NCBI RefSeq assembly: GCF_009832905.1
Contig: NZ_CP047135.1
Coordinates: 2,768,001 to 2,832,000, forward strand
Direction: 5' to 3'
DNA length: 64,000 nt
Source of the DNA: Stenotrophomonas sp. 364
GTDB taxonomy: Bacteria > Pseudomonadota > Gammaproteobacteria > Xanthomonadales > Xanthomonadaceae
Under the pieces are notes generated by a model, which worked only from the letters and a program-made list of their open reading frames with translations, did not search any database and was not told the DNA's origin. Positions 50,706-61,655 of the stretch are shown one piece after another (position 1 is the first letter of the stretch; each line of letters starts with the position of its first letter). Both the position numbers and the translations under genes were made by a program.

Positions 50706-51713
50706 ATGACCGATACTTCCGATCCACGCGACACCGCACCGGACACCGCCGCCAGGGACGCGCTGGAAGCGCGCGCCTACGATGCCTTCGACCACGGCCA
50801 GCTGAAGCAGGCCAGTGCACTGTTCGGCGAACTGACCACGCTGGCGCCCGAGGTTCCGTACCTGCATTACATGCGCGGCCTTGCCCACAAGTACCTGCGC
50901 GACTGGCCCGCCGCGCTGCAGCATGCTTTGCGCGCGCAGGCGCTGCATGGGTCGGCCGACGACGCCAGTGCGTGGAATGCCGGCATCGCCGCGACCGCTC
51001 TGGGCGACTGGGCCGAAGCGCGCCGGCAGTGGACGCGGTGCGGCATTGGCATTCCCGACGGCGACGGTCCGATCGAACACGATTTCGGCCTGGTCAGCAT
51101 CCGCCTCAATCCCTGGGGCAATGGTGAGACCGTGTTTGCACGTCGCATCGATGTGGTGCGCGCGCGGTTGTTGAATGTGCCCCTGCCGGAAACCGGCCAC
51201 CGTCTGTTCGACATCGTGTTGCATGACGGCGCCAAGACCGGCGAGCGCGCGCTGGATGACGGCACGGTGCCGGTGTTCAACGCCCTGCAGATCCTGCAGC
51301 GCTCGGACCACCGCACTTTCGTGGCCTTCATCCGCTGCCCGTCTGCCGACGACCTGGACGAGCTGCAGCAGGCCGAACTGCCCGGCATCGGCTACGTGGA
51401 AGACTGGACCGCGTCGCTCGTGACGCTGTGCCTGCGGTGCAGCTATGGCGTCGGCCACCACCGGGGCGATGCGGCCGACACCGACCACGATGAAGGCGGC
51501 GCCAGCAACGATGACTGGCAGGTCGAACGCAACCTGGGCATCGGCGCGCAGGGCAAGGCGGCGGTGGAGCGGCTGCTGGCCAACTGGGTGGCCGCGGGGC
51601 CGGGGCGCAGCGTCGATGCGATCGAGAGCCCGCCATGCGAGGAAAGTGCACCGGAAGAAGGCACGGTGTGGTGGCGGGGTGTGGGCGACGATGAGGACGA
51701 GAGCCAGGCGTAG
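50706..51713 (+). CDS. tetratricopeptide-like protein of unknown function
   Basis: A 335-residue protein read from the ATG at 50706 (MTDTSDPRDTAPDTAARDAL). Residues about 15-120 form TPR-like helix pairs (ALEARAYDAFDHGQLKQASA, PYLHYMRGLAHKYLRDWPAA). A beta-rich part with LVSIRLNPWGNGETVFARRI and a His/Asp-rich loop (HHRGDAADTDHDEGG) follow. No signal peptide, so cytoplasmic. The second half resembles nothing I can name. Transcribed alone, with a bidirectional terminator after it. Confidence 0.75.
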   Translation: MTDTSDPRDTAPDTAARDALEARAYDAFDHGQLKQASALFGELTTLAPEVPYLHYMRGLAHKYLRDWPAALQHALRAQALHGSADDASAWNAGIAATALGDWAEARRQWTRCGIGIPDGDGPIEHDFGLVSIRLNPWGNGETVFARRIDVVRARLLNVPLPETGHRLFDIVLHDGAKTGERALDDGTVPVFNALQILQRSDHRTFVAFIRCPSADDLDELQQAELPGIGYVEDWTASLVTLCLRCSYGVGHHRGDAADTDHDEGGASNDDWQVERNLGIGAQGKAAVERLLANWVAAGPGRSVDAIESPPCEESAPEEGTVWWRGVGDDEDESQA

Positions 51714-51761
51714 GCGCCTGCCTGGAGAGTATCGTCGGCCGGGTTACAGACCGACGGGCAC

Positions 51762-51789
51762 AAAAAAGCGGGCCGAAGCCCGCTTTTTT
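51762..51789. terminator. bidirectional terminator between the TPR gene and pnp
   Basis: GCGGGC-CGAA-GCCCGC (51768-51783) is flanked by six A on the left and six T on the right. It can terminate both converging transcripts. Confidence 0.92.
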
Positions 51790-51860
51790 GTTGTTCGAAG
51801 TCGTGAGGCGCAGGGGTGAGGACCAACGGTCCCCACCTGCCGCGCCACCGGCCCGGCCGA

Positions 51861-53969
51861 TTACTCGGCGACGGCGCCTTCGCCTTCTTCGACGGCCTTC
51901 ATCGACAGGCGGATACGGCCCTGCTTGTCGACTTCCAGCACCTTGACCTTGACCACATCGCCTTCCTTCAGCACGTCGCCGACCTTCTCGACGCGGTCGC
52001 TGGAGATCTGCGACACGTGCACCAGGCCATCCTTGCCCGGCAGGATGGTGACGAACGCACCGAAGTCCATGATCTTGGCGACCTTGCCTTCGTAGATGCG
52101 GCCCGGCTCGACGTCCGAGGTGATCTGCTCGATGCGGGCCTTGGCGGCCTGCGCAGCGATGGCATTGACCGACGCGATGACGATGGTGCCGTCATCCTGG
52201 ATGTCGATCTGGGTGCCGGTTTCCTTGGTGATGGCCTGGATGGTCGAACCACCCTTGCCGATCACTTCGCGGATCTTGTCCGGGTGGATCTTGATGGTCA
52301 GCAGGCGCGGCGCGTAGTCCGACAGCTCCTGGCGCGGGGCGGTCAGGCCGTGGGCCATTTCGCCCAGGATGTGCAGACGGCCAGCCTTGGCCTGCTGCAG
52401 AGCCTGCTTCATGATCTCTTCGGTGATGCCTTCGATCTTGATGTCCATCTGCAGGGCGGAGATGCCCTCAGCGGTACCGGCGACCTTGAAGTCCATGTCA
52501 CCCAGGTGATCTTCGTCACCCAGGATGTCGGACAGGACGACGAAGCGCTCGCCTTCCTTGACCAGACCCATGGCGATACCGGCCACCGGCGACTTGACCG
52601 GCACGCCGGCGTCCATCAGGGCCAGCGAGGAACCGCAGACCGAGGCCATCGACGAGGAGCCGTTGGATTCGGTGATTTCCGACACCACACGGATCGTGTA
52701 CGGGAAGGATTCCAGCGACGGCATCACTGCCAGCACGCCGCGCTTTGCGAGGCGGCCGTGGCCGATTTCGCGACGCTTCGGGCCCATCATGCGGCCGGTC
52801 TCACCCACCGAGTAGGGGGGGAAGTTGTAATGGAACAGGAAGTTGTCCTTGTACTCACCGGACACGGCGTCGATCACCTGACCGTCGCGGGCGGTGCCCA
52901 GCGTGATGGTCACGATGGCCTGCGTTTCACCGCGGGTGAACAGCGACGAACCATGGGTACGCGGCAGGATGCCGGTCTTCACCGAGATCGGGCGGACGGT
53001 GTCCAGCGCACGGCCGTCGATGCGGACCTTGGTGTCCAGCACCGAGTTGCGCATGGTGCTGTATTCCAGCTCGCCGAATTCCTTCGACAGCTCGGCCGGG
53101 TTCCAGCCTTCAGCGGCCACGCGGCCAGCCAGCGACTCGACCACGTCCTTCTTGATCGCCGAGATGGCGTCGCGACGCTGCAGCTTGTCGCGCACCTGGA
53201 AGGCTTCGCCCAGACGCGGGCCGATGGCTTCCTGCAGGGCGCTGATCAGCACCTCGTTCTTGGCCGGGGCAACCCAGGTGGACGGCTTGGTGCCGGCTTC
53301 CACGGTCAGCTCGTTGATCGCGTTGATGACCTTCTGCATTTCGCGGTGACCGAAGGTCACGGCGCCCAGCATCACGTCTTCGGACAGCAGCGCGGCTTCG
53401 GATTCCACCATCAGCACGGCGTTGGCGGTACCGGCGACAACCAGTTCCAGCTCCGAATCCTTCAGTTCGGTCACGGTCGGGTTGAGGATGTACTCACCGT
53501 TCTTGTAACCCACCTTGGCAGCGGCGATCGGACCCTTGAACGGGGTGCCGGCCAGCGACAGTGCAGCCGAGGCGCCGATCAGCGCGGCGATGTCGCCGTC
53601 GATGTCCGGGTTCAGCGACATCACGGTGGCGATGATCTGAACTTCGTTCTTGTAGTCTTCCGGGAACAGCGGGCGGATCGGACGATCGATCAGGCGCGAA
53701 ATCAGCGTCTCTTTTTCGGTCGCGCGGCCTTCGCGCTTGAAGAAGCCACCCGGGATACGGCCACCGGCGTAGAACTTCTCCTGGTAGTCACAGGTCAGGG
53801 GGAAGAAGTCCTGGCCCTCACGCGCGCTCTTGGCAGCCACGGCGGAGACCAGCAGCACGGTGTCGTCGAACTTGACGATGACGGCGCCACCGGCCTGGCG
53901 GGCGATTTCGCCGGTCTCAAGCGTGACGGTGTGCTTGCCGTACTGGAAGGTTTTGGTGATTTTTGCCAC
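51861..53969 (-). CDS. pnp: polynucleotide phosphorylase
   Basis: A 702-residue enzyme (E. coli 711) starting [20 protein letters not shown]. Two RNase PH-like domains are present, the second with the [18 protein letters not shown] active-site region. Then come a KH domain ([16 protein letters not shown]) and an S1 domain ([18 protein letters not shown]). It degrades RNA phosphorolytically in the degradosome. It lies directly after rpsO, as in E. coli. Confidence 0.98.
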   Translation of the reverse strand: MAKITKTFQYGKHTVTLETGEIARQAGGAVIVKFDDTVLLVSAVAAKSAREGQDFFPLTCDYQEKFYAGGRIPGGFFKREGRATEKETLISRLIDRPIRPLFPEDYKNEVQIIATVMSLNPDIDGDIAALIGASAALSLAGTPFKGPIAAAKVGYKNGEYILNPTVTELKDSELELVVAGTANAVLMVESEAALLSEDVMLGAVTFGHREMQKVINAINELTVEAGTKPSTWVAPAKNEVLISALQEAIGPRLGEAFQVRDKLQRRDAISAIKKDVVESLAGRVAAEGWNPAELSKEFGELEYSTMRNSVLDTKVRIDGRALDTVRPISVKTGILPRTHGSSLFTRGETQAIVTITLGTARDGQVIDAVSGEYKDNFLFHYNFPPYSVGETGRMMGPKRREIGHGRLAKRGVLAVMPSLESFPYTIRVVSEITESNGSSSMASVCGSSLALMDAGVPVKSPVAGIAMGLVKEGERFVVLSDILGDEDHLGDMDFKVAGTAEGISALQMDIKIEGITEEIMKQALQQAKAGRLHILGEMAHGLTAPRQELSDYAPRLLTIKIHPDKIREVIGKGGSTIQAITKETGTQIDIQDDGTIVIASVNAIAAQAAKARIEQITSDVEPGRIYEGKVAKIMDFGAFVTILPGKDGLVHVSQISSDRVEKVGDVLKEGDVVKVKVLEVDKQGRIRLSMKAVEEGEGAVAE

Positions 53970-54071
53970 GGGGGATGTCCTTGGGATGATGCTTTCTTCG
54001 AATGGACCGCGGGCGACCCTTGCCGCCGACGGGTGACCGGTTGTCCGGCCCAGGCGTTTGATGCGGTACTA

Positions 54072-54108
54072 CCAAAACAAAACCGCGGCGCATTCCTGCG
54101 CCGCGGTT
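54072..54108 (-). terminator. terminator after rpsO
   Basis: On the minus strand AACCGCGGCGC-6 nt-GCGCCGCGGTT (11-bp stem) is followed by TTGTTTTGG. It lies between rpsO and pnp, as in E. coli, where an attenuator here separates the two genes. Confidence 0.9.
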
Positions 54109-54119
54109 GGGATTCCTGC

Positions 54120-54380
54120 TTAGCGACGCAGGCCGAGCTTTTCGATCAGGGCCTTGTAACGCGGAGCGTCTTTCTTCTTCAGGTAGTCGAGCAGGCTGCG
54201 GCGGCGGTTGACCATCTGCAGCAGACCGCGGCGGCTGTGGTGATCCTTCTTGTGGGTCTTGAAGTGGCCGGTCAGCAGTTCGATGCGGGCGGTCAGCAGG
54301 GCGACCTGGACTTCCGGGGAGCCGGTGTCGGTGGCGCTGCGCTTGTTGTCTTCAATGACCTTCTGGGTGTCGATCGACAT
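54120..54380 (-). CDS. rpsO: 30S ribosomal protein S15
   Basis: An 86-residue protein starting [20 protein letters not shown] with the S15 signature region [20 protein letters not shown] and ending [12 protein letters not shown]. It binds 16S rRNA at the central domain junction. The start at 54380 is the family start; longer in-frame extensions are not coding. Confidence 0.98.
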   Translation of the reverse strand: MSIDTQKVIEDNKRSATDTGSPEVQVALLTARIELLTGHFKTHKKDHHSRRGLLQMVNRRRSLLDYLKKKDAPRYKALIEKLGLRR

Positions 54381-54452
54381 ATCAGTTTTCTCTTGGATGC
54401 GTGGCCCGCAGAAACGTCCCATTGACGTACCGCGTGACTCGCCGTGAACGAA

Positions 54453-54475
54453 AGGATGAACCCGCAGAACGCGGG
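54453..54475 (-). terminator. weak terminator-like hairpin between truB and rpsO
   Basis: On the minus strand CCCGC-GTTCT-GCGGG is followed by TTCATCCTTT. The stem is short, so readthrough from truB into rpsO is probably partial; it may also mark the rpsO promoter region. Confidence 0.35.
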
Positions 54476-54542
54476 AAGCCTGAAAAGGCCGCGAAATTGT
54501 AACGGGCGCAGCCCGCCGGGACAAGGACCGGCTGCGCCGGGG

Positions 54543-55466
54543 TCAGCCCTGCCCGGCCAGGTTGAAGCGCCGCTGCGGCCCCAGCCGGCCGTTCTCGTCG
54601 ACCTGGCCCAGGCCCTGGATGGCCTCGTCCGGGCCATACACCACCACCGTGCCCTGGGCCCAGGACGGGTCGCGCAGGCGCTGGCCGACGCAGAAGCGCG
54701 GGGTCTGTTCAGCGTCCAGGGTAACCCGCGGATAGTGCGCCAGCCCGGCGTCCAGTGGCAGCAACAGGGCATCGATGGCCGCCTCGTCGCCCTGCTCCAC
54801 CAACGTCCGCAAGGTGTCCAGGGACACCATCGGCGCGTCGCGGAAGGGATCCACCCACAGCCGGCGCAGGCCGGCGATGTGCGCCCCACAGCCCAGCGTT
54901 TCGCCGAGGTCGCGTGCCAGGCTGCGGATATAGGTGCCTGAACCGCAGGTCACGCGCAGGCGCAGCCGGGTCGGTTGCTGCTCCAGCACCTCGATGGCGT
55001 GCACCTCCACCTGGCGCTCCGGTGCCTCGATGACCTCGCCACGGCGCGCTTTCAGGTACAAGGGTTCGCCGCCCTGCTTGAGCGCGGAGTAGATCGGCGC
55101 GCGCTGCAGGATGCGCCCCTTCAAGGGGGCCAGTGCAGCCTCCAGCGCATCGGCGCTGATCGCCGGCACCGGCCGTTCGCGCAGCACCGCGCCGTCGGAA
55201 TCGTCGGTATCTGTGGTCTGGCCCAGCACCACCTCGGCGTCGTAGGCCTTGGCCGAGCCGAGCAGCAGCCCGGCAATCTTGGTGGCCTCGCCGAAGCACA
55301 GCGGCAGCAGGCCGGTGGCCAGCGGGTCCAGGCTGCCGGTGTGGCCGCCCTTCTCGGCGCGGTACAGGCGCCGCGCGATCTGCAGCGCGGCGTTGGAACT
55401 CATGCCGCCCGGCTTGTCGAGCAGCAGGATGCCGTCCAGGCGACGGAATGTGATTCGGGGTGCCAT
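54543..55466 (-). CDS. truB: tRNA pseudouridine-55 synthase
   Basis: A 307-residue enzyme (E. coli 314). The catalytic Asp47 lies in [15 protein letters not shown]. The N-terminal [16 protein letters not shown] and the central [20 protein letters not shown] region match TruB. A C-terminal PUA-like part ends RRFNLAGQG. It makes pseudouridine 55 in the T loop of tRNAs. The gene order rbfA-truB-rpsO is conserved. Confidence 0.97.
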   Translation of the reverse strand: MAPRITFRRLDGILLLDKPGGMSSNAALQIARRLYRAEKGGHTGSLDPLATGLLPLCFGEATKIAGLLLGSAKAYDAEVVLGQTTDTDDSDGAVLRERPVPAISADALEAALAPLKGRILQRAPIYSALKQGGEPLYLKARRGEVIEAPERQVEVHAIEVLEQQPTRLRLRVTCGSGTYIRSLARDLGETLGCGAHIAGLRRLWVDPFRDAPMVSLDTLRTLVEQGDEAAIDALLLPLDAGLAHYPRVTLDAEQTPRFCVGQRLRDPSWAQGTVVVYGPDEAIQGLGQVDENGRLGPQRRFNLAGQG

Positions 55467-55557
55467 GTCGTGGTTTCACTCGGCGCCATGCGGCGCTGCC
55501 GGCAGGTCCGGCGGTCGACGGTGCGGTCGTGGTCGACACGCGCACCGCCCCATAAGA

Positions 55558-55579
55558 CAACAGCCCTTGCGGGCTGTTG
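55558..55579 (-). terminator. hairpin between rbfA and truB
   Basis: A perfect 9-bp stem (CAACAGCCC/GGGCTGTTG) with a 4-base loop and TCTTAT after it on the minus strand, five bases after the rbfA stop. It is probably a partial terminator or 3' processing hairpin. Confidence 0.5.
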
Positions 55580-55584
55580 GTCCA

Positions 55585-56010
55585 TCAATCCGATTTCTTG
55601 CCGCTTTCGTCCGCGTCGCCATCCCCGGCGTCTTCCTCGGGCTGCCGGCTCTTTTCGGCCGCCAGCGTATCGGGCAGATCACGCAGGATGTTGTCGATGC
55701 GCTCGCCGCGATCCACCGAATCATCGTAGTGGAAGTGCAGCTCGGGCACGTGGCGCAGCTTCATGGCACGCGCCAGTTCCATGCGCAGCCCCCAGGCCAG
55801 TTCCTTCAGGCCCTTCATGGCTTCTACCGAACGTTCGGGCATCAGCGCCGTGACGAAGATCTTGGCATGCGCCATGTCACGGGTGATTTCCACGTCGGAG
55901 ACGCTCACCGAAGGCAAGCCGTGTTCACGCACCGCGTTGTGCACGAGCGTTCCCAGCTCACGGCGGATCTGGGCGGAAACACGGTCGGTTCGATGGAAGG
56001 TCTTTGGCAC
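55585..56010 (-). CDS. rbfA: 30S ribosome-binding factor A (GTG start)
   Basis: A 141-residue protein (E. coli 133) with the KH-like RbfA fold, including FHRTDRVSAQIRRELGTLVH and GLPSVSVSDVEITRDMAHAK. It helps 16S rRNA maturation and cold adaptation. The GTG at 56010 (VPKTFHRTDR) is chosen because homologues start just before the FHRTDR block; the ATG extension upstream overlaps the infB stop and is not supported. The C-terminus is acidic and longer than usual. Confidence 0.95.
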   Translation of the reverse strand: MPKTFHRTDRVSAQIRRELGTLVHNAVREHGLPSVSVSDVEITRDMAHAKIFVTALMPERSVEAMKGLKELAWGLRMELARAMKLRHVPELHFHYDDSVDRGERIDNILRDLPDTLAAEKSRQPEEDAGDGDADESGKKSD

Positions 56011-56090
56011 GGTAGGCAGGCTCGTCTTGAAAAGGTGGTGCGGATCAAACGGAAAGAACCGGACCGCGCGAGGCGGTCCGGCCTGGAACA

Positions 56091-58736
56091 TTACAGGGTG
56101 CGCGGCACTTCGATACGCTCGAAGCACTCGATCTGGTCACCCGGCTTGACGTCGTTGTAGGCCTTCACGCCGATACCGCATTCGGTACCGTTGCGGACTT
56201 CCTCGACGTTTTCCTTGAAGCGGCGCAGCGATTCCAGCTCGCCTTCGAACACCACCACGCTGTCGCGCAGGACACGGATCGGCTTGCTGCGCTTGACCGT
56301 ACCTTCGATGATCATGCAGCCAGCGACTGCGCCGAACTTCGAGCTGCGGAACACATCGCGAACCTGGGCGATACCGATGATCTCTTCGCGGATTTCCACG
56401 CCGAGCAGACCGGACGCCACCTGCTTCACCTGATCGATCACGTCATAGATGATCGAGAAGTAACGCAGGTCCACGCCGTTGGATTCAATGATGCGACGGG
56501 CCGAAGCATCCGCACGCACGTTGAAGCCGATCACTGTGGCCTTGGAGGCAACCGCCGAATTGGCGTCCGACTCGGTGATGCCGCCCACGCCGGAGTGGAT
56601 CACGTTGATGCGGATGTCTTCGTTGGACAGCGCGACCAGCGCCTGGCTCAGCGCCTGCACCGAACCCTGCACGTCGGCCTTGATCACCAGGTTCAGCACC
56701 TGCTGGCCATCGCCCTTGCCCAGGGTTGCCATGATGTCTTCCATGCGGCTGCCGGCCGACTGCACCAGGCGCGATTCGCGGCGCTTGGTTTCGCGCTGCT
56801 GCGCGACGTCCTTGGCCAGACGCTCGTCTTCGACCACCACGAAATCATCGCCGGCATCCGGCACGCCGGACAGACCCAGCACCTGCACCGGAATCGACGG
56901 GCCAGCCTGGTCGGGCTGCTTGCCGGTTTCGTCGAACAGGGCGCGCACGCGGCCGTACTGGATACCGCATACCAGGTAGTCGCCCTTCTTCAGCGAGCCC
57001 TGCTGCACCAGCACGGTGGCGATCGGGCCGCGGCCCTTGTCCAGCGAGGACTCGATGACTACACCGCTGGCGCGGCCATCGGGCACGGCCTTCAGTTCGA
57101 GCAGTTCGGCCTGGACCGAGATCGCGTCGAGCAGGTCGTCGATGCCCAGGCCAGCCTTGGCCGAGATTTCGACCATCTGGATGTCGCCACCGAAGTCTTC
57201 GGACACGACCTGCTCACCGAGCAGCTCGTTCTTGACGCGCATCGGGTCGGCACCGGCCTTGTCGATCTTGTTGATCGCCACGATCAGCGGCACACCGGCC
57301 GAACGCGCATGCTGGATGGCTTCCTTGGTCTGCGGCATCACGCCGTCGTCGGCCGCCACCACCAGCACCACGATGTCGGTCAGCTTGGCACCGCGGGCAC
57401 GCATGGACGTAAACGCCGCGTGGCCCGGGGTATCCAGGAAGCTGATCACGCCCTTCGGCGTTTCAACGTGGTATGCACCGATGTGCTGGGTGATGCCACC
57501 GGCTTCGCCCGTGGCGACCTTGGTGCGGCGGATGTAATCCAGCAGCGAGGTCTTGCCGTGGTCGACGTGGCCCATGATGGTGACCACCGGCGGACGTGCC
57601 GTCGGCTCGCCCTGGTTGCCACCGGCCAGCGCCAGCAGCGCGTCTTCGGCGTCGTTGGTATTGGCACGGATCACGTTGTGGCCGAGTTCTTCGGTCACCA
57701 GCGCGGCGGTGTCGTGGTCGATGGTCTGGGTGATGGTCGCCATGACGCCCATCTTGAACAGCGCCTTGACCACATCGCCGCCCTTCAGGGCCAGCTTCTG
57801 GGCCAGGTCGGCCACGGTGACGGTGTCGCCGATGGTGACGTCACGCACGATCGGAGCGACCGGACGTTCGAAACCATGGGCACCGCCGCCGCTGCGCGAC
57901 TGGTTGCTGTCACGACGGCCGCCGTGCTGGGTACGCCCGGTCGGGCGACCACGCGAGTTGCTGTTGTTGCCGCGACGGGCACGGTCGGCGGCCGACAGGT
58001 GCAGCTGACCGGCGAAGCGGTTGCCACCCTCGTCGTCACGCTTGGCGCCCGGACGGTTGTTGTTGTTGTTCGAGTTGCGGTCGTCCGAACGCGGGGCCGG
58101 ACGCGCAGCCGACGGCGCCGACGGGCGCGCGGCACGGGCCGGTGCATCGGCAGCAGCGGCCGGCTTGGCAGCGGCCGGCGCTGGTGCCGGCGGTGCGTTC
58201 CTGGCCGCTTCCGCAGCAGCTTCAGCCGCCTTGCGCTCGGCTTCGGCACGCTCCTTGGCGTCGATTTCTTCCTGACGCTTGCGGGCGATTTCCTCGTCGC
58301 GTGCACGGTCCTTTTCGGCCAGTGCGCGCTGCTCGTCCAGATTGCGCTGGCGGGATTCCTCCAGCTTGCGCAGGATGTCGGCGCGCTCTTCATCCGCCGT
58401 CATCGGCTTGCCGCTGGCGTCCTTCATGTAGGTGCGCTTCTGGCGCACTTCCACGTTGACAGTGGTCTTGCTGCGGCCGGCGCTGACGGTCACTTCCTGC
58501 AACTTGCGACGGTTGAGGGTGATCTTCTTGGCGGCGTCGTCGGTGCTCTCGACGGGCTGCTCGGTCTTGCCGTGCGAACGACGAAGGAAGCCCAGGAGCT
58601 TCACCTTCTCGGTGCTGGTCACGACCTGGTCGGGACCGCTGAACTTCATGCCGGCTTCGGCAAGCTGTACAAGCAGTTTATCGACCGGGGTGTTGACCAG
58701 TTCGGCAAGCTTGCGGATGGTGGTTTGCTGCGACAT
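56091..58736 (-). CDS. infB: translation initiation factor IF-2
   Basis: An 881-residue GTPase (E. coli 890). It has an N-terminal IF2N domain (about 1-50), a long charged Ala/Glu/Arg- and Asn-rich linker (about 120-290), a second IF2N-like domain (about 300-355) and the GTPase domain with G1 GHVDHGKT at 389-396, G3 DTPGHAAF and G4 NKID. The C-terminal domains bind fMet-tRNA. It promotes initiator tRNA binding and subunit joining. It follows nusA by 95 bp. In-frame internal starts, as in E. coli, are possible but were not resolved. Confidence 0.98.
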   Translation of the reverse strand: MSQQTTIRKLAELVNTPVDKLLVQLAEAGMKFSGPDQVVTSTEKVKLLGFLRRSHGKTEQPVESTDDAAKKITLNRRKLQEVTVSAGRSKTTVNVEVRQKRTYMKDASGKPMTADEERADILRKLEESRQRNLDEQRALAEKDRARDEEIARKRQEEIDAKERAEAERKAAEAAAEAARNAPPAPAPAAAKPAAAADAPARAARPSAPSAARPAPRSDDRNSNNNNNRPGAKRDDEGGNRFAGQLHLSAADRARRGNNSNSRGRPTGRTQHGGRRDSNQSRSGGGAHGFERPVAPIVRDVTIGDTVTVADLAQKLALKGGDVVKALFKMGVMATITQTIDHDTAALVTEELGHNVIRANTNDAEDALLALAGGNQGEPTARPPVVTIMGHVDHGKTSLLDYIRRTKVATGEAGGITQHIGAYHVETPKGVISFLDTPGHAAFTSMRARGAKLTDIVVLVVAADDGVMPQTKEAIQHARSAGVPLIVAINKIDKAGADPMRVKNELLGEQVVSEDFGGDIQMVEISAKAGLGIDDLLDAISVQAELLELKAVPDGRASGVVIESSLDKGRGPIATVLVQQGSLKKGDYLVCGIQYGRVRALFDETGKQPDQAGPSIPVQVLGLSGVPDAGDDFVVVEDERLAKDVAQQRETKRRESRLVQSAGSRMEDIMATLGKGDGQQVLNLVIKADVQGSVQALSQALVALSNEDIRINVIHSGVGGITESDANSAVASKATVIGFNVRADASARRIIESNGVDLRYFSIIYDVIDQVKQVASGLLGVEIREEIIGIAQVRDVFRSSKFGAVAGCMIIEGTVKRSKPIRVLRDSVVVFEGELESLRRFKENVEEVRNGTECGIGVKAYNDVKPGDQIECFERIEVPRTL

Positions 58737-58831
58737 TCGGATCCTATGATCTGGTTGGCGCTCCCTCGAAACGTGCGAAGGCAGCGCGGAGTCTAAGCCC
58801 TGAGCGGGTCAGGGCACTGTTCATCGCTGGC

Positions 58832-60343
58832 TCATTCGCCGCGCTCCAGGCGGGCGATCTCCTCGGCTCGGGCGGCCAGGATCAGGGCGGCGGCGCGCTC
58901 CTGGTCCAGGTCCTCGATACCGAACTCGAGGATCTCGTCGGCGGCCAGGTCCGACAGGTCCTCACTGGTACGCACGCCATGACCGGCCAGGGCGTAGGCA
59001 GTTGCCTCGTCCATGCCTTCCAGGGCGAGCAGGTCGTCGGACGGCGAACCGTCTTCCAGACCTTCTTCCACCGCCAGCGCCTCGTTGAGCAGCGCATCGC
59101 GGGCACGGGCACGCAGCTCTTCGACGATGTCTTCGTCGAAGCCTTCCACGGCCAGCAGTTCGCCGACCGGGACGTAGGCGATTTCTTCCACGGTGTTGAA
59201 GCCTTCGGTCACCAGGATGGCGGCGATTTCTTCATCCACTTCCAGCTTGTCCATGAACAGCTGGCGGGCAACGCCCTGCTCTGCCTCGGACTTGGCGGTC
59301 ACCTGGTCCTGGGTCATCACATTGAGCTGCCAGCCGGTCAGGCGGCTGGCGAGGCGCACGTTCTGGCCGCCCTTGCCGATCGCCTGGGCCAGGCGCTCTT
59401 CAGCGACGGCCAGGTCCATGGAGTGCTTTTCTTCGTCGACGATGATCGACTGGACTTCCGCCGGCGCCATCGCGTTGATGACGAAGTTGGCCGGGTTCTC
59501 GTTCCACAGCACGATGTCCACGCGCTCGCCGTTGAGTTCGTTGGACACGGCCTGGACGCGCGAACCGCGCATGCCGATGCAGGCACCGATCGGATCGGTA
59601 CGCGAATCGTGGGCCAGCACGGCGATCTTGGCGCGGTCGCCCGGGTCACGTGCACAGGCCTTGATCTCGACCAGGCCCTGGCCGACTTCCGGCACTTCGA
59701 GCTTGAACAGTTCGATCATGAATTCCGGGGCGGCGCGGCTGATGAACAGCTGCGGGCCACGCGGTTCCGAACGGACTTCGGCCAGGTAACCGCGGACGCG
59801 GTCGCCGGCGCGCAGGACGTCGCGCGGAATGCCCTTGTCCTTCGGGATGAAGGCTTCGGCGTTGCCACCGAGGTCCACATAGATGTTGCCGCGCTCGGCG
59901 CGCTTGACCACACCGGTGACCAGTTCGCCGACGCGGTCCTTCCATGCATCCACGACCTGCTGGCGCTCGGCTTCGCGAACGCGCTGGACGATGACCTGCT
60001 TGGCGGCCTGGGCCGCGATGCGGCCGAAGTCGGGGTTTTCGATCTGTTCTTCGATGTAATCGCCAACTTCGACGCCTTCGGCTTCGTCGATGGCATCCAT
60101 CAGGCGGATCTGGCGGTCCGGGGACTCCATGACCACGTCATCGGCCACCACTTCCCAGCGGCGGAAGGTTTCGTAGTTGCCGTCCTTGTGGTCGATCGAC
60201 ACACGGGCCAGCACTTCTTCGTCGGGGTAGCGCTTTTTCGCAGCCGACGCCAATGCTGCCTCGATGGCATCGAAGATCACTTCACGCGGAACGCCCTTTT
60301 CATTGGCGACCGCATCCACTACCAGCAAAAGTTCCTTGCTCAT
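58832..60343 (-). CDS. nusA: transcription termination/antitermination factor NusA
   Basis: A 503-residue protein (E. coli 495) read from MSKELLLVVDAVANEKGVPR at 60343. It has an N-terminal RNA-polymerase-binding domain, an S1 domain (about 135-200, VTGVVKRAERGNIYVDLGGN), two KH domains (GMRGSRVQAV and GKGGQNVRLAS) and two acidic helix-hairpin repeats at the C-terminus (about 365-495). It modulates pausing and termination. It follows rimP by 4 bp. Confidence 0.98.
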   Translation of the reverse strand: MSKELLLVVDAVANEKGVPREVIFDAIEAALASAAKKRYPDEEVLARVSIDHKDGNYETFRRWEVVADDVVMESPDRQIRLMDAIDEAEGVEVGDYIEEQIENPDFGRIAAQAAKQVIVQRVREAERQQVVDAWKDRVGELVTGVVKRAERGNIYVDLGGNAEAFIPKDKGIPRDVLRAGDRVRGYLAEVRSEPRGPQLFISRAAPEFMIELFKLEVPEVGQGLVEIKACARDPGDRAKIAVLAHDSRTDPIGACIGMRGSRVQAVSNELNGERVDIVLWNENPANFVINAMAPAEVQSIIVDEEKHSMDLAVAEERLAQAIGKGGQNVRLASRLTGWQLNVMTQDQVTAKSEAEQGVARQLFMDKLEVDEEIAAILVTEGFNTVEEIAYVPVGELLAVEGFDEDIVEELRARARDALLNEALAVEEGLEDGSPSDDLLALEGMDEATAYALAGHGVRTSEDLSDLAADEILEFGIEDLDQERAAALILAARAEEIARLERGE

Positions 60344-60347
60344 TGGC

Positions 60348-60938
60348 TCACTCCGCGCGCGGCTTTTTGGCCGCCGGCTCGTTGGATGGTTTCTTGTTCG
60401 CCTTGCCACCCTGCTTGGGTGCCGGGCCAGTCGGTTTGGTCGGAGCGAGGCCGAGGGCGGCCCAGTCCGGCATGATGCGTGCCTTGTCGATATTCTCGAC
60501 GTCGGCGGTGAACGGGGCGTTGTCGACCTTGAAGGTGACGGTACCCTGCTCGTTGTCTACTGCGAGAATCTCGCCCTGCAGGCGACGACGGCCGTCCTGC
60601 GGGAGCTTGAGCGTGACCTTGGCCGATTCGCCGATGGCACGCTCGAATTGTTCTGCGGTGAACAGCGGGCGATCCACACCGGGAGAGGACACTTCCAGGG
60701 TGTAATTGGCGCTGATCGGGTCTTCGACGTCCAGCTGCGCGGACACTTCGCGGCTTACGCGTTCGCAGTCGTCGATGTTGACGATACGCTCGGGCTGTTC
60801 GGCCAGCGGCACGTCGATGTAAAGGCGCAGCGTCGCACCACCCGGGGCAGTGAGATATTCCACGCCCAGCAGCTCGAGACCCAGCGACTGAACGGTGGGG
60901 GCGAGCAGATTCGCGATTTCGGTTGCCTTGTCGCTCAC
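60348..60938 (-). CDS. rimP: ribosome maturation factor RimP (GTG start)
   Basis: A 196-residue protein (E. coli about 150). The core [20 protein letters not shown] and [20 protein letters not shown] match RimP, which acts in 30S assembly. The start is a GTG at 60938 ([12 protein letters not shown]); the longer frame upstream runs through a terminator hairpin. The C-terminus carries an extra Lys/Pro-rich tail of about 35 residues ([20 protein letters not shown]). Confidence 0.96.
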   Translation of the reverse strand: MSDKATEIANLLAPTVQSLGLELLGVEYLTAPGGATLRLYIDVPLAEQPERIVNIDDCERVSREVSAQLDVEDPISANYTLEVSSPGVDRPLFTAEQFERAIGESAKVTLKLPQDGRRRLQGEILAVDNEQGTVTFKVDNAPFTADVENIDKARIMPDWAALGLAPTKPTGPAPKQGGKANKKPSNEPAAKKPRAE

Positions 60939-61011
60939 AGTCGGCCTTGATTCGTTGAAAGAGATACGGGTTGGCCAGTCACGCTGGCCGGGCTCTACTG
61001 AACATGTTCCG

Positions 61012-61040
61012 GAAACAACAAAGGGCCCGCTGGGCCCCTT
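61012..61040 (-). terminator. terminator/attenuator in the rimP leader
   Basis: On the minus strand a 9-bp stem with one G-U pair (AAGGGGCCC/GGGCCCTTT, loop AGC) is followed by GTTGTTTC, about 75 bp before the rimP GTG. It may attenuate the rimP-nusA-infB operon, which in E. coli is controlled by NusA. Confidence 0.65.
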
Positions 61041-61353
61041 GTCCGGTACAACTCCGGTCATGCTGGATTCCGGTAGCGGGAACACACGCGGTGTGTATTC
61101 CTGCGAGCCCAGTCTTCCGGGGGGTCACGGTGGCCTGGGTACAGGGTGCCGTTCCTGGAAGCCGGTCGCGGGCCGCATTCACATCCGTTGAAAGGATATG
61201 CATGGACAGTCCGCTAAGCCGCTGATGATAGCCGTTGCACCGCGCTGGTGCAATGGCCAGGGGCTTCTGCGGGGTGGCTATTGCGAAAGCTGAACGGGGG
61301 GGCGGGCTTTTAGCGGGTAGATCAAAGGCGGGCGGATCGCTTGCGTGGCGGGC

Positions 61354-61456
61354 ACCGGCGCGGCTGGGTTGGCGGGACACGCCGTGAATCCATCCATGGA
61401 GGCTCGTGGGCGCCATCCATGGCGCCCAACGGTCCCGCCAACCCACCCGCACCGGC
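61354..61456. repeat. structured inverted repeat element A
   Basis: Arms of 25 bp (61354-61378 and 61432-61456) are complementary at nearly all positions (core GGGTTGGCGGGAC). They enclose a perfect 9-bp palindrome GGGCGCCAT-cc-ATGGCGCCC at 61408-61427 and several CCATCCATGG copies. No gene is seen. It lies in the 1-kb non-coding stretch between rimP and tRNA-fMet and resembles element B at 61656 in design. Confidence 0.6.
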
Positions 61457-61655
61457 ACCTGGATGCATATGGGCCAGTCACTGAGATCAAACAAGGCAGC
61501 GCTACGCCCAACAGCCAAGCCAGATCCCCGCCCTACCCCGCACCACCAACTCAACAAACCCAAACAACACACCCGACCAAACTCAGCACCGCAACACGGC
61601 GACAGAGATCGAAAGCAGAGCCGGCGTTAATCTTCGTTGCACACCGACACTCTAC

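Noticed and set aside
51816..54425. Plus-strand frame of 869 codons
   Set aside because: Antisense to pnp; composition (His, Asp, Gly, Val repeats) mirrors the real gene and it has no start signal.
56595..58796. Plus-strand frame of 733 codons
   Set aside because: Antisense shadow of infB.
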